Notes under the pieces: model-generated | Database searches by the model: none | What the model was told of the DNA's origin: nothing | What the model saw: the letters and a program-made list of their open reading frames with translations, nothing else | Assembly (NCBI RefSeq): GCF_000226095.1 | Contig: NC_016473.1 | Coordinates: 2,542,001 to 2,606,000 of the forward strand | Length of the DNA: 64,000 bases | Reading direction: 5' to 3' | DNA from: Thermothelomyces thermophilus ATCC 42464 | Taxonomy: Eukaryota; Ascomycota; Sordariomycetes; Sordariales; Chaetomiaceae | Shown here: in pieces, positions 23,481-33,619 of the stretch | How positions within the stretch are numbered: position 1 is the first letter of the stretch | Layout: the number at the start of each line of letters is the position of its first letter | Position numbers and translations under genes: made by a program

Positions 23481-24135
23481 AACTAGCTATAAAAACTAGC
23501 TCTAAAGCCTATTCCCTAATAGAAAAAGAAGGGAACCTGCTAGAATTAGGACTAGGATCTAACCTGATTGACTCCTAATTAAGCATATTAAAAGTATCTA
23601 ATACCTAAGCCTGACCTACAAGGGTCTATATCTCTAATATCGGTAGAGGAGTATCTAGCTCTTCCTCCTCCTCTAGACAAGCTACGCTATAACGAAAAAC
23701 TTTAGTACCACGATCGCGCAGGGATTGCTATAAACGACGTAATCGACTTAAATAGCTTAATGTCTAAATAAGTAACGCCTCGGTTTTAGTAATCTCCCTC
23801 GAAACCTTCTTTTACTCTAACAAATTCGAAAGGACTAAGATAGTTACTAACCTAAGACTATAAAGGAAAATAACAAGGAACCTATAGGCATTTATAATGT
23901 TCGGACTATTACACTTCTTGCCTATATAAATATAGTTTTAATACTTGTTTAAACCCTCTATTATTATATAATACTTTCGTGGCTTTATATTCTAATAACA
24001 CTTATAAGGTATAGTAACTTTATAACCCTCTTGCTTAATCTTAATTATAATGGCGTGTTATTTGTATTTAAGATTATAACGATTCCTAGGAATATAATTA
24101 GCTATAGTAAAAGGAAGTTAATAGAAGAAAGACAT
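23428..24135 (-). pseudogene. G1 antisense cassette gene (type D): Cys-cluster and coiled-coil protein
   Basis: Minus strand, opposite to G1 pol. Exon A is 24135-23886 (250 nt; an ATG is present but may itself be RIP-made). Presumed intron 23885-23835 (51 nt, donor ATAGGT for GTAGGT, TAGTAAC or TACTAAC-like branch site, acceptor TAG). Exon B is 23834-23428 (407 nt). Phase 1 as in the other types; about 218 residues. Exon A has a Cys/Tyr cluster (PYKCY, then NIKPRKYY, then YIGKKC). Exon B has YLSRLRRL followed by QSLRDRGTKVF and an acidic run LEEEEELD. It is only distantly similar to the type A, B and C proteins. The intron length is a multiple of three, so unspliced reading is also possible here. 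Confidence 0.68.
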
Positions 24136-24221
24136 TACCTACTAGGAAAAGGGGGTATTAGTAGTACTTAAAACAAGTTATAAGAAGCTTTCAGGTCGAA
24201 AGCCCTGAAGAGGGGGCATCG

Positions 24222-24674
24222 TGTTACAAGCTAACTATATACTATGACCTAGTAGGGTGTAGCAGGCTAAATGAGCTACTAATCAAGAAGGATACGAAGC
24301 AAGGCTAATATAGGATCGCTAGGGAGCGTAGGCTACTATAGGTAAACAATTACCAAAAAGAGAAACATAGCAGAGAATAGCTAGCTACTAAAGGCGATCT
24401 AAAGATAGGATAGAAGAGAACTATAAGCGACTAACAGAAGTATATATATATATAAATAGTCACTCGTTATAGTAGACTCTAGGAGTTTACTAGTAATAGT
24501 AACCTACAATCACAATACTTATACCAAGTATTGTTAACTACTATAAGAGATAACTCTAGTATTATTATAAACCCTTTGGCTTTATCGAATCCCTTAGATA
24601 ACCTGCCTGCTTGTCTCGCTCAATCTACCTTTATCTAAACCCTTTTAGAAGAAGTCTAAGTTAGGTTCGTCACA
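24222..24674 (+). repeat. G1 3' LTR (type D, 453 bp)
   Basis: Begins TGTTACAAGC and ends TTCGTCACA, followed by AGTAT. A purine-rich tract (about 24205-24216) precedes it. Confidence 0.92.
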
Positions 24675-25306
24675 AGTATTTATAGGTATAGGAGGAGGGC
24701 AATAGGGGAGTATACCAGGCCTAGGCAGACTACTTATTACACGTGTAACTTACTACTATATGTATAGGTCGCGTTGTTCTGACAACAAAGGGAAGGAGGT
24801 ACAGGTTTCATCCGAACTCGAATAGCTACCTATTCGTGTATAACGTGCCATTGTATATATAGGTCACATTGTCATAGCGACAAAGAAAGGAAGGCACGGA
24901 ACCTGCTTATAGGACCGACATATAGGGCGTGATATAGGGCAGGTCAGCCTGGTAACCGCGAAAAAAAATAAGAAGAGGGGTATATTATAGGCCTAGGCTA
25001 TACCCGGGCTAGACAATGCCTAGGCTTTACCCGGGCACAGAATAGACCTACCCTGCCCCACTTACCTACGCCCTATAGGTCTGTAGAGCGTTCGTTACTC
25101 GTTTGTAACTCGTCCGGTGGACACGTAGCCAAGGCCCGGTTAGGGCCCGACCTGGAGCCTAACCGGGCCCTACCTAGGTCACAATGTATACACTCAAAAG
25201 GCGCCCCTCTGTATAACTCTTATATTCTTTCTCTTTTTTCTCTCTAAGGTAGTCGAATAGAATATTATATGCTTATCTATAGTTGCTATAAGGCTAGCAT
25301 ATTATA
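24675..25306 (+). mobile_element. Element X, copy 1, right part with 3' LTR (24983-25306)
   Basis: Continues X after G1. A purine tract (about 24960-24980) precedes an LTR-like segment that begins TATTATAGGCC (copy 2: TGTTACAGGCC), contains GC-rich CCCGGGC words, and ends TATTATA. The same end occurs in copy 2 at 33619. The next bases TACTC (25307-25311) could be the target duplication within G4. The GC-rich stretch 24990-25190 is among the least RIP-altered in the island. Confidence 0.7.
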
Positions 25307-25311
25307 TACTC

Positions 25312-26660
25312 GGACTAATGGTACCTAACGAAGTGGAAGAAAGAGATAGGAAACTCTAGTACTAAGGCAAAGTATATATCTATAATAGGGATCAATAGCT
25401 ATAAATGATTCGAGAACTCTATAAGTTAAAACTTAGAGGATATAAAGGAGTTATAAAGACTATTATATAAGTTAAGAAACACTATGACTTTCTATAGTTA
25501 ACGGTATAAGTTAAGGAAGTTATATAGAATTATAATATCTATAATTGAAGCAAAATAGTATGATATAAGCTATATAGGCTACTTTAGCTATTGCTAATAG
25601 CTAATAAATTATAAAGCTTGGTTACGATAGACTTTATTACAAAGCTACTAGAATCTAAGGATATAGCTATAGGAGTAACCTACGATAGTATTCTTATTAT
25701 AGTAGATCGCCTAACTAAATAGGTATACTTCTTTCCCTATAAGGAGTCCTAGATAGCTAAATAGCTAATAGATATAATCTATTAGCAAGTTACATTAGTA
25801 TATGCTTAGCAATAAAAATAGATTACTAATAAAGATACTAAGTTCGTATTAAAGTTCTAATAAGCATTAATATAATAATTAGGCATTAATAGCAAGCTAT
25901 CAACAGCATATTACCTACAGACTGATAAATAAACGGAACAACTAAACCAAGTTATTAAGTAGTACCTCCGCTCTTACGTCAACTACTAACAAGACGACTA
26001 GGTCATGCTATTGCCAATAGTATAACTCGCTTACAACACGACGCTAACAGAAACGACCAAAGTTATACCATTCTTTATAAACTATAGATATAAAGCAGAC
26101 CTTGGGCAAGGACTAGAGGTTATAGTACCAAGAGTAGCAGTTAAAGCGGAACAAATATATATACTATATAAGAAGCTTAAAAAGGAACTCGAGTTTATTA
26201 GGACTAGAATAAAAAATTATTACAATAAACATAGGCTCGAGGGACCTTGCCTAGAGAGGGGAGACAAAGTCTACCTAATCGTACGAAACTTACAAACTAA
26301 ACGACTAAGTATAAAGCTAGACTTTAAGAAGGTCAGATCCTTTATTATTAAAGAACGAATTTCGATATCTAACCACTAACTATCGTTACTATTATTTATA
26401 TGACTATAGATAGATGTTTTTCATATTTCACTTCTCGAACTAGTACTAAAGAACACTAAGGTTACTATATATATCGAAGTAAAGGACAAAGAGGAAGAAT
26501 AGAATATTAAAGAAGTTCTAGATTTATATATTATTAATAGAGAACTATAGTACCTAGTTAAATAGCTTAATTTCAGACTAGAAGATAACTTATAAAAACC
26601 TATTAAGAACCTAAATTACCCTAAGAAACTAGAGTAGTTCTACCAGCGGAATCCTAACTA
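25312..26660 (+). pseudogene. G4 pol remnant (integrase and chromodomain)
   Basis: Stop-riddled integrase with a fairly clean C-terminal part (about 26040-26370: FINYRYKADLGQ-like sequence, then LERGDKVYLIVRNLQTKR). The chromodomain is near 26500-26655. A plus-strand ORF at 26776-26964 downstream is the reverse of the antisense gene. Confidence 0.8.
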
Positions 26661-27310
26661 GCTATAAGAACCGGCTCTAAAGCCTATTCCCTAATAGAAA
26701 AAGAGGGGAACCTACTAGAATTAGGATTAGGATCTAACCCAATCGACTCCTAATTAAGCACATCAAAAGCACCTAATGCCTAAGCCTGACCTACAAGGGT
26801 CTGTGTCTCCGACATCGGTAGAGGAGTATCTAGTTCTTCCTCCTCCTCTAGACAAGCTACGCTACGACGAAAAACTTTGGTACTACGATTGTACAGGGAT
26901 TACTATAAATAATATAATCGACTTAAACGGCTTAGCGTCTAAGCAAGTAACGCCTTGGTCTTAATAATTTCCCTCGAAACCTTCTCTTACTCTGACAAAT
27001 TCAAAAGGACTAAGATAGTTAGTAACCTAAGACTATAAAGGAAAATAATAAGGAACCTATAAGCATTTATAACGTTTAGATTACTATACTTCTAACCCAT
27101 ATAAATATAGTTTTAACACTTGTTTAAACCCTCTATTATTATATAATGCTTTTATAGCTCTATATTCTAATAATGCTTATAAGGTATAGCGACTTTATAA
27201 CCCTCTTACTTAATCTTAATTATAATAGTATATCATTCGTATTTAAGATCACGACAATTCCTAGGAATATAATTAGCTATAGCAAAAGAAAGTTAATAGA
27301 AGAAGGATAT
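26603..27310 (-). pseudogene. G4 antisense cassette gene (type D)
   Basis: Same layout and exact segment lengths as in G1: exon A 27310-27061 (250 nt), presumed intron 27060-27010 (51 nt, with TTACTAAC before TAG), exon B 27009-26603 (407 nt). The aligned start codon is ATA. Identical lengths in two copies mean no indels have accumulated, only transitions. Confidence 0.66.
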
Positions 27311-27397
27311 TACCTACTAGGGAAAAGGGGGTATTAGTAGTACTTAAAATAAATTATAAGAAGCTTTTAGGTCGAAAGCTCTAAAGAAAGGGCATCG

Positions 27398-27850
27398 TGT
27401 CACGAGCTAACTATATACTATAACCCGATAGGGTATAGTAGGCTAAATGAGCTACTAATCAAGAAGGGCACGAAGCGAGGCTAACACAGGATCGCTAGGG
27501 AGTACAGGCTACTATAGGTAAATAATTGCTAAAAAGGGAAAGATAGCAGAGGATAGCTAGCTACCAAAGGCGATCTAAGGATAGGATAGAAGGGGACTAT
27601 AAGCGATCGACAGAAGTATATATACATATAAATAGTCACTCGTTATAGTAGACTCTAGGAGTTTACTAGTAATAGCAACCTATAATCACAGTACTTATAC
27701 TAAGCATTGCTAATTACTATAAGAGATAACTCTAGTGTTGTTATGAACCCTTTAGCTTTACCGAATCCCTTAGACGACCTGCCTACTTGTCCCGCTTAAT
27801 CTACCTTTGTCTGAACCCTTTTAGAAGAAGTCTGAGTTGGGTTCGTCACA
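27398..27850 (+). repeat. G4 3' LTR (type D, 453 bp)
   Basis: Begins TGTCACGAGC and ends TTCGTCACA. Same length as the other type D LTRs. Confidence 0.92.
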
Positions 27851-30674
27851 CTCTGGCTTAGTAGATAGGTATCGGCCCTAGCTAGGCCTATCTTCTAGGG
27901 CCTAGAAGAGCTTCTATAGGCCTTCGATAGGCTTATAGAGGCCCTTAAGGAGATAGCTACGGTCTTGGCCCTGGCAAGGAAGGCTAATATGGGTAGTAAA
28001 CAAGCTCGATAGTAGATAAAGGAGGTTTGGGAGGCCCGGAAGAGGGCTAAGGAGGTAGAGAGGGCCTATAGGGGTACCTTAAACCCCTATACGTAAGAAG
28101 CACTTCGGTAGGCCCTATAGGACCAGGCTAAGACTATTATAGCTATAAAGACTAAGAGCTAGAAAGCTATATTATAGGAGGTAACTAACTGGCTAGACCT
28201 GCTATAAAGGCTAGAGAGGTAGGTAAGGCTATAAAGCTACCTACCGGTCGACCCTCTAAAGCTCCTAGCCTTTAAAGGAAGGCTTATAACCTACTAATAG
28301 AAGGCTAAAGCACTAGCTAACAAGTTCTTCCTAAACCTAGAAGTAAACCTATCGGATATTAATAACCTAGATCTAAATAACTATTAAGAGCTAAAGTTCG
28401 AAATAAGCTAGGAGGTTATAGTAGGTAAAGTCAAGGTAGTACTAGCTAGGGCGGCCCTATAGAAAGCCCTAGGGGAGGACCTCCTCCCTATAGGCCTATT
28501 AAAGGCTTATAGGCGGCCGCTTTACTAAATATTAGCCAAACTAGCCTTAGAGAGCCTATAGCTTAGCTATTTCCTAGCCTAGTTTAAAAGGGCTAAGATA
28601 GTGGTCCTCTATAAGCCTAGCAAACCCCTATAGGCCTACTTTACCCTAGGTAGCTATAGACCTATAGCGCTCTTACTAATAGTAAGTAAGGTACTAAAGG
28701 CTATAGTTACCTAGAAGGTAACGGCTATTATAGAGGCCTATAGGCTCTTCCTAGCTAAACAAATAGGTAACTAGGAACATAGGTCTACTAAACTAGCTAT
28801 CCGGCTCATTACGGCCTAGGTTTAGGAGGCTTAGAGGTATAAGGTAGCTACCTCCCTCCTATAGCTTAACATCTTAGGGGCTTTTGATACTATTAATCAT
28901 ACCTAGCTACTAGCTACTTTATGGAGCTAGGGCTTCCTAAGGTAGTTAGTAGTCTAGTTTAGGGAGTAGCTACGAGATAGGGTAGCTATCCTTTACTTCG
29001 ATAGCTAGGAAACAAAGGATATAATAGTAAAGGCTAGGGTCCCTTAGGGGTTACCCCTCTCCCCTATATTATTTATCCTCTATATAGCCTCTCTTTACTA
29101 AGCCATTTGCTAGGCTTGCCCTATAGTCAGTTTAATAGGCTTTGCTAATAATACTAACCTTCTAGCCTTTAGGAGGGCTAAGGAGGCCTATAACGGTTAA
29201 CTATAGAGGGCTTAGAAGGCCTACCTATAGTAGGCAAAGACCTAGGGTATGGCTTTTGCCTTAAAAAAGTGCGAACTTATCTACTTTAATAGGGGCTAGA
29301 AATAGTAGTCGCGACCGCTAGAGCTCCTATGGCCTAGAAAGGGTACTATTACTATAGCTCTATCAAAGTTAGCCAGATTCCTGGGGGTCTAGCTAGATTA
29401 GAGGCTATAGTAGGGCCCTTATTATATAAAGGTAGCTAAGAAGCTAGAAACCTAGGAGTTCGCCCTAACTAGGCTTACTATAAAGACCTAGGGCCCTAGC
29501 CTCTTATAGGCCTATAAGGTCTATACTAAGTATATCTATAACGCCCTAGCTTATAGGGCCTCGAACTTCTATAGGCCTACTAAGCTAGGGAGCAAGCTAA
29601 AAAACCCTGCTAGGGAACTATCGAAAGCCTAATATAGGGCCCTTTAAGTAGTTACTAGGGCCTATAAGGCTACCCCTATCCGGTATCTTAAAATAGAAGC
29701 CTAGGTACTACCCTTCGACCTCTATCTTAACAAGAGGCTAGCCGACTTTAAAGCCAAACTCGACTAGCCGCTCTTATAGACTAGGGCAGGTCCGGAGGCC
29801 TCTTAGGTCCCTATAAGGGCTCTTATCTAATAGGCCTATAATGGGCTAAGCTAGAGGTTCTAGAAGAGAAGGGTTAGGGCAAGGGGCTAGGAGCTGAGGC
29901 CTATAGCCCTAGAGGTAGCAAGATCGACAGTCTAGTAATAGGTTTAGAAGGGCTATAGAGAGGGTTAACCCCCCCTATAGACCCTATAAAGAAGGCTATA
30001 GGCTATGGAACTAGCTGTGGTAGTAAGCTAGAGCAACCACTAGAGGGCTGACTAAGCCGGTAGGAGGATATAGCGTATATTAGATAAGGACTCCCCGCGC
30101 CTAGTTTTTATAGGGGAAGGCCTACAAAGGTACTAGGGCCTAATAAAGGCCTAGAGCTCCCTACTAATATAGGCCTATATAGGGGCTATTAGTCTCTGTG
30201 ACTTCCTTTTTAGGGTTTAAGTCCCAGGGGTTAGTACCCCTTACTATGCCTATAGCTAGGGGAGGGAGACTATCGAGTACCTAGTTATATAGAGCCCGAA
30301 CCTATTAAGAAGCCGAACGTAGGAATCCTAGGAAATACGGTCGCAAAGGGACCTAGACCTCGTTCTATAGGGTATAGGGGCCTATAACCATCGGTTAGCA
30401 AGGAGGATTCTATAGTAGCTAATAGACCTAGGGAGGCTCTAGGAATACTACCTCGTAAGGAGGCTAGACCGGGAGGGAAGGCCTCTATAGGGCCATTCTA
30501 GCCACTTCTCCTTTTCTTTATAGTGTATTAGTATTCCGGATTAGGCGTTAGAGGTAGGATAGAGGTTTTTATCCAGCCTATTAGGTATGGTTTCCTTTGT
30601 ATTTAATTAGAGAGGCTCTAGCATACTTATTAGTATAACGGCGTAGAACTAATAATAATAATAATAATAATAAA
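27851..30674 (+). mobile_element. Tad-like non-LTR retrotransposon (LINE), 5'-truncated, RIP-degraded
   Basis: Plus-strand ORF2 remnant. Motifs in order: SYRPIALL (about 28650), AFDTINHT (28880-28903), a PQG-G motif read as P-stop-G near 29040, LPLSPILFILYIASLY, then the active site FANN (29141-29152) where FADD is expected. Next are the thumb region with KARFLGVWLD-like sequence near 29365 and a C-terminal zinc-type motif region near 30240 (GRETIEYLV). It ends in a TAA-repeat tail (30650-30674), typical of LINE 3' ends. The endonuclease and ORF1 are absent; the element starts flush with the G4 LTR. Confidence 0.85.
30650..30674 (+). repeat. (TAA)n tail of the LINE
   Basis: Eight TAA units at the 3' end of the LINE, in place of a poly(A) tail. 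Confidence 0.8.
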
Positions 30675-31951
30675 TCGGTAGCGAAAAGGGGGTAGTCTAA
30701 CTATAATTTAGTCGCTAGAAGCTATATTAGATTTATAATACTAATTATACCATTCCTTTCCTTATCTCTAGACAGTAGGTATAATAATACTTAATATACT
30801 AAATAAGGAAAGGTAATAGCTTAGTATTAAAGCTTAAAGCTCGGCTTTTCTTATCTTAATAAGGAAACTAAGCTTTAAGGGATTTGAGGTAATAGTAAAG
30901 ATTCTATAAGGATTAACTATTTCGTTAGTAGACCAAATTTAAGGCCTTAGCTACTTAAGATACCTAGTCTATAAGGTCAATTATATAGGCATTCGTCTAT
31001 TCTTTAAATAGAGTCTAGTTATTTTCTAGCTAATTACACTCCTTAGGTAATATATTTTAATAATAGCTATACTAATAGTTCTAAGGTTACTTATCTATAT
31101 AATTAAGTATAAATAAAATACGATTCCACGATATTTTAAACTACTTAAGGTCTCTCTAAAAAACGTATTATGAATCTTAAAGCTACTCTTACTACCACTA
31201 GTAGGTCATTATATTAATAAATCGAATTGGATTAGTAATCTTAATAGCCTTAGAATAGTATTCTAAGTCATTAAAATTAGAGGATTTAGTAGGTAATTAA
31301 GGTCGTTTTAAGGCCTTTATATAGTCTAGTAGTCCTAGCTTCTCTAGTAGGAATTTTTCCTGGTCTTATAGCTATTATAATCTTTCTAGCTCCTTAACCT
31401 AGCCTTTTAGGTTTTAGATAAGCTCTTCGTAGTCAGGGTCTTATATTAAGGGCTCTAAATCAGAGGGTATTAGGCTATAAGGAGGGGGTTTGGAATGGTT
31501 TCGTAGCCGATACTAGGCCAAAAGAGTCTCACTTTAGCTTAAGGGTTCTTCCTCCTATTCTATAGACATTAAATAGCTAAATAATAGTACTATCTTGATT
31601 AATAAAGGGTAGGAAGGATTAGAAAACTATTAAGGCAGCCTACCACTAGGCTAGTTATTAAGGGAGGTAGCACTATTACAAAGGCCTTTCTAAGCAGGTT
31701 TATACTAATCGTAGGAGTAGGGGGAGTCAATTATTCTAGGGCCGGTAGGCTGCCTATCTGTATCCCTTTTAAATCGTAAGTATAAACTGATCCTTAGGGA
31801 GGAAAACCTCCCTTTCGGATCCATAGGCTAATAGATACATTTTATATTACGGATCGGTCATTCCCTTGTCCTGGCCGTGCCCTGATCATGCCTATTATAA
31901 CAAGGTTATATCTATTAGTGCCTAGGTATAGGCTGGCTTGCGTTTGTGACA
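30675..31951 (-). mobile_element. Element Y: gag-like 5' fragment of an unclassified retroelement
   Basis: On the minus strand the segment starts TGTCACAAACGC at 31951 and reaches an ATG at 31569. It continues with a degraded ORF (MSIE, then PDYEELI, ERL and LLEKLGLLDYIKALKRP) that looks like a coiled coil, followed by a basic region (RNRILF-type, near 31120). This is gag-like but I cannot name the family. It stops where the LINE tail begins, so the LINE probably inserted into it. Confidence 0.5.
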
Positions 31952-33619
31952 AAACTCCTCCTCTTCCTCTTCCTCCTCTAAGACGTTAGTAGGCTCCTTG
32001 TGGTCGTAGATCGGGCGTGCTACGCGGTCGGTAGGCAAAGAAGAGTAGTAAGTATAAAAGCGGCCGAAGTTAATCGGCATAGGTATAGGGTATATAGAGG
32101 CGTATAAGTAGGTATAAGAGGTAGGCGATAGTGTACCTAAGACGTAGGTAACAAGGGCGGTATTAGTATTAACTAAAGTTGATATATTCTTATTTATATA
32201 CTATATCTAGTATAATATATTGTCGTTCTACGTTATAGTGTAGCGTATAAGCTACCTAATAGTATATAGGGTAGGAGCAAGGGTAGTAACGGCCTAGATA
32301 ATGTTACTATAGTAGGTAGGGGTATAAGGGGCAGCGACTAGGCCTAGGTTATTAGTAGAGTAATAAGAACTTATAGCCTAAGTAGGGGAGAAGATAGTAT
32401 AGCTAGGGGAACGGTTAGCCTATATAGCCTCTAAGATTATAGTAAACGAGTATATTAATATAGAGAACTTAGGCATTAGGACGGCCTTATAGGCACCCTA
32501 GGTAATAGTCTTATAATAGGTAGGGGAGGTAAGGGTAATATCGGTATTATAATAGCGTATAGTTTTTCTAATGCTTATATATAGGTAGAGGTTATTAGCC
32601 TAGAACTATAGATCCTAAATATAGGGGTTATAGGCAATATAGCAGGTTATATAGGAAGTATTATAGCTAGGAATATATATAACTTAGTTACTATATAGGA
32701 GGCAATAGATATAGTTAAGGTAATACTACTCCTTCTTAGGTAGTAACTTAAACTCCTTATTAAAGGAGTTACCCTTAATAATAAACCTACTAAGGAAAGT
32801 ATTCTAGTTCTTATACTATAAGTAAGGGACCAGTTAGGGTCCTATATAAATATAAGGTAACCATAGTTAAAATAGTAAAAGGAAAAAATTATATAATAGT
32901 CCTTATTCTTATTATTATTAAGATAGCGACTATTACTATTACTACTAAGCAAGCTAACTATAGTTAATATCCTAAATAAACGTAAAAAGAAAAAAAAGTC
33001 TTATAGGTATAATATAGATATAGGCAGTAAGAAAAATACAATATGGAGGGAAGGTAGTTAGGAAGCAGGTAAAAGGAGCATTAGTTAAAAAGAAGGAAGA
33101 AGTAGGAAGAGGAGGGAGAGAGGGGGGGTATTTATACCTATTCGGAGGTAGGGCCGGGAGAGCATAGGCAGAACTTAAAACAAAGACCAGGCCCTATACG
33201 TGACTTACTAGCATGTATAGGTCTTATTACCATAGTAATACAGGGCAAGTCTACCTGGTAACCAACCTAGGAAGGAGGGGGGTATGTTACAGGCCTAGGC
33301 TTTACCTAGGCTAAACAATGCCAGGCTTTACCTGGCAATGGACCGGACCTATCTAGCAATAGACTAGACCTACTTGACCTACCTAAGCGTATATAATTAG
33401 TTTGCAAGACGTTTGTAGGTCGTTCGTAGGGCGTGTAGTTAGGGCCTGCTTAGGACCTAACCTAGAGCCTAACTAGGCCCTACCTAGGTTATATATATAT
33501 ATACTAAAAAAAAGCGCTCCTCTATATAACTCTTATATTCTTCCTCTTTTTCCTCCTCAAGGTAGTCGAATAAAATATTATATGTTTATCTATAGATACT
33601 ATAAGGCTAGTATATTATA
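31952..33619 (+). mobile_element. Element X, copy 2, with 3' LTR (33285-33619)
   Basis: Contiguous homologue of copy 1 (847-1979 plus 24675-25306); it shows the uninterrupted G1 target site (GGGGTATTTATACC near 33130). The minus-strand ORF runs from about 33000 to 31955 and ends with an acidic run coded by 31955-31985 (a string of Glu after NVL). A purine tract AAGGAGGGGGG (about 33271-33281) precedes the LTR, which begins TGTTACAGGCC and ends TATTATA. The next bases belong to a copia element. Confidence 0.68.
31955..32990 (-). pseudogene. Unknown minus-strand ORF of element X (copy 2)
   Basis: More RIP-altered than copy 1 but the same blocks can be read: EFKLLPKKE, NNLYLYISIRKT, ITLTSPTYYKT, MPKFSILIYSFT and, nearer the end, NKNISTLVNTNTALVTYVLG and an Asp/Glu-rich tail. 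Two copies sharing protein blocks on this strand argue for real coding in the ancestor. Family unknown. Confidence 0.42.

Larger units (their letters stand above)
1980..24674 (+). mobile_element. G1: Ty3/gypsy chromodomain retrotransposon, split by nested G2
   Basis: Plus-strand element with 453-bp LTRs at 1980-2432 and 24222-24674. The flanks are GGTAT (1975-1979) and AGTAT (24675-24679), one RIP-type G-to-A change apart. It is interrupted between 5062 and 20148 by G2, which left an AGTAG duplication. Its own sequence totals about 7.6 kb: gag from 2499, zinc knuckle near 3400, protease near 4890, reverse transcriptase at about 20800-21600 with an intact YLDD, integrase at about 22100-23200 and a chromodomain at about 23300-23475. 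All ORFs are full of RIP-made stops. It sits inside element X, which resumes on the right. Confidence 0.9.
25307..27850 (+). mobile_element. G4: 3' half of a Ty3/gypsy (G family) element
   Basis: Plus-strand copy starting inside integrase, where X inserted, and running through the integrase C-terminus, chromodomain, antisense cassette gene (type D) and 3' LTR (27398-27850). The 5' half is not in the window. It is the apparent host of element X copy 1, and therefore older than X, P and G1-G3. Confidence 0.85.

Noticed and set aside
26776-26964. Plus-strand ORF after the G4 chromodomain, possible pol extension
   Set aside because: The opposite strand carries the exon B of the antisense gene with conserved coil motifs and conserved exon lengths. 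The plus reading is not shared by types A, B and C. A C-terminal pol extension in type D is not fully excluded.
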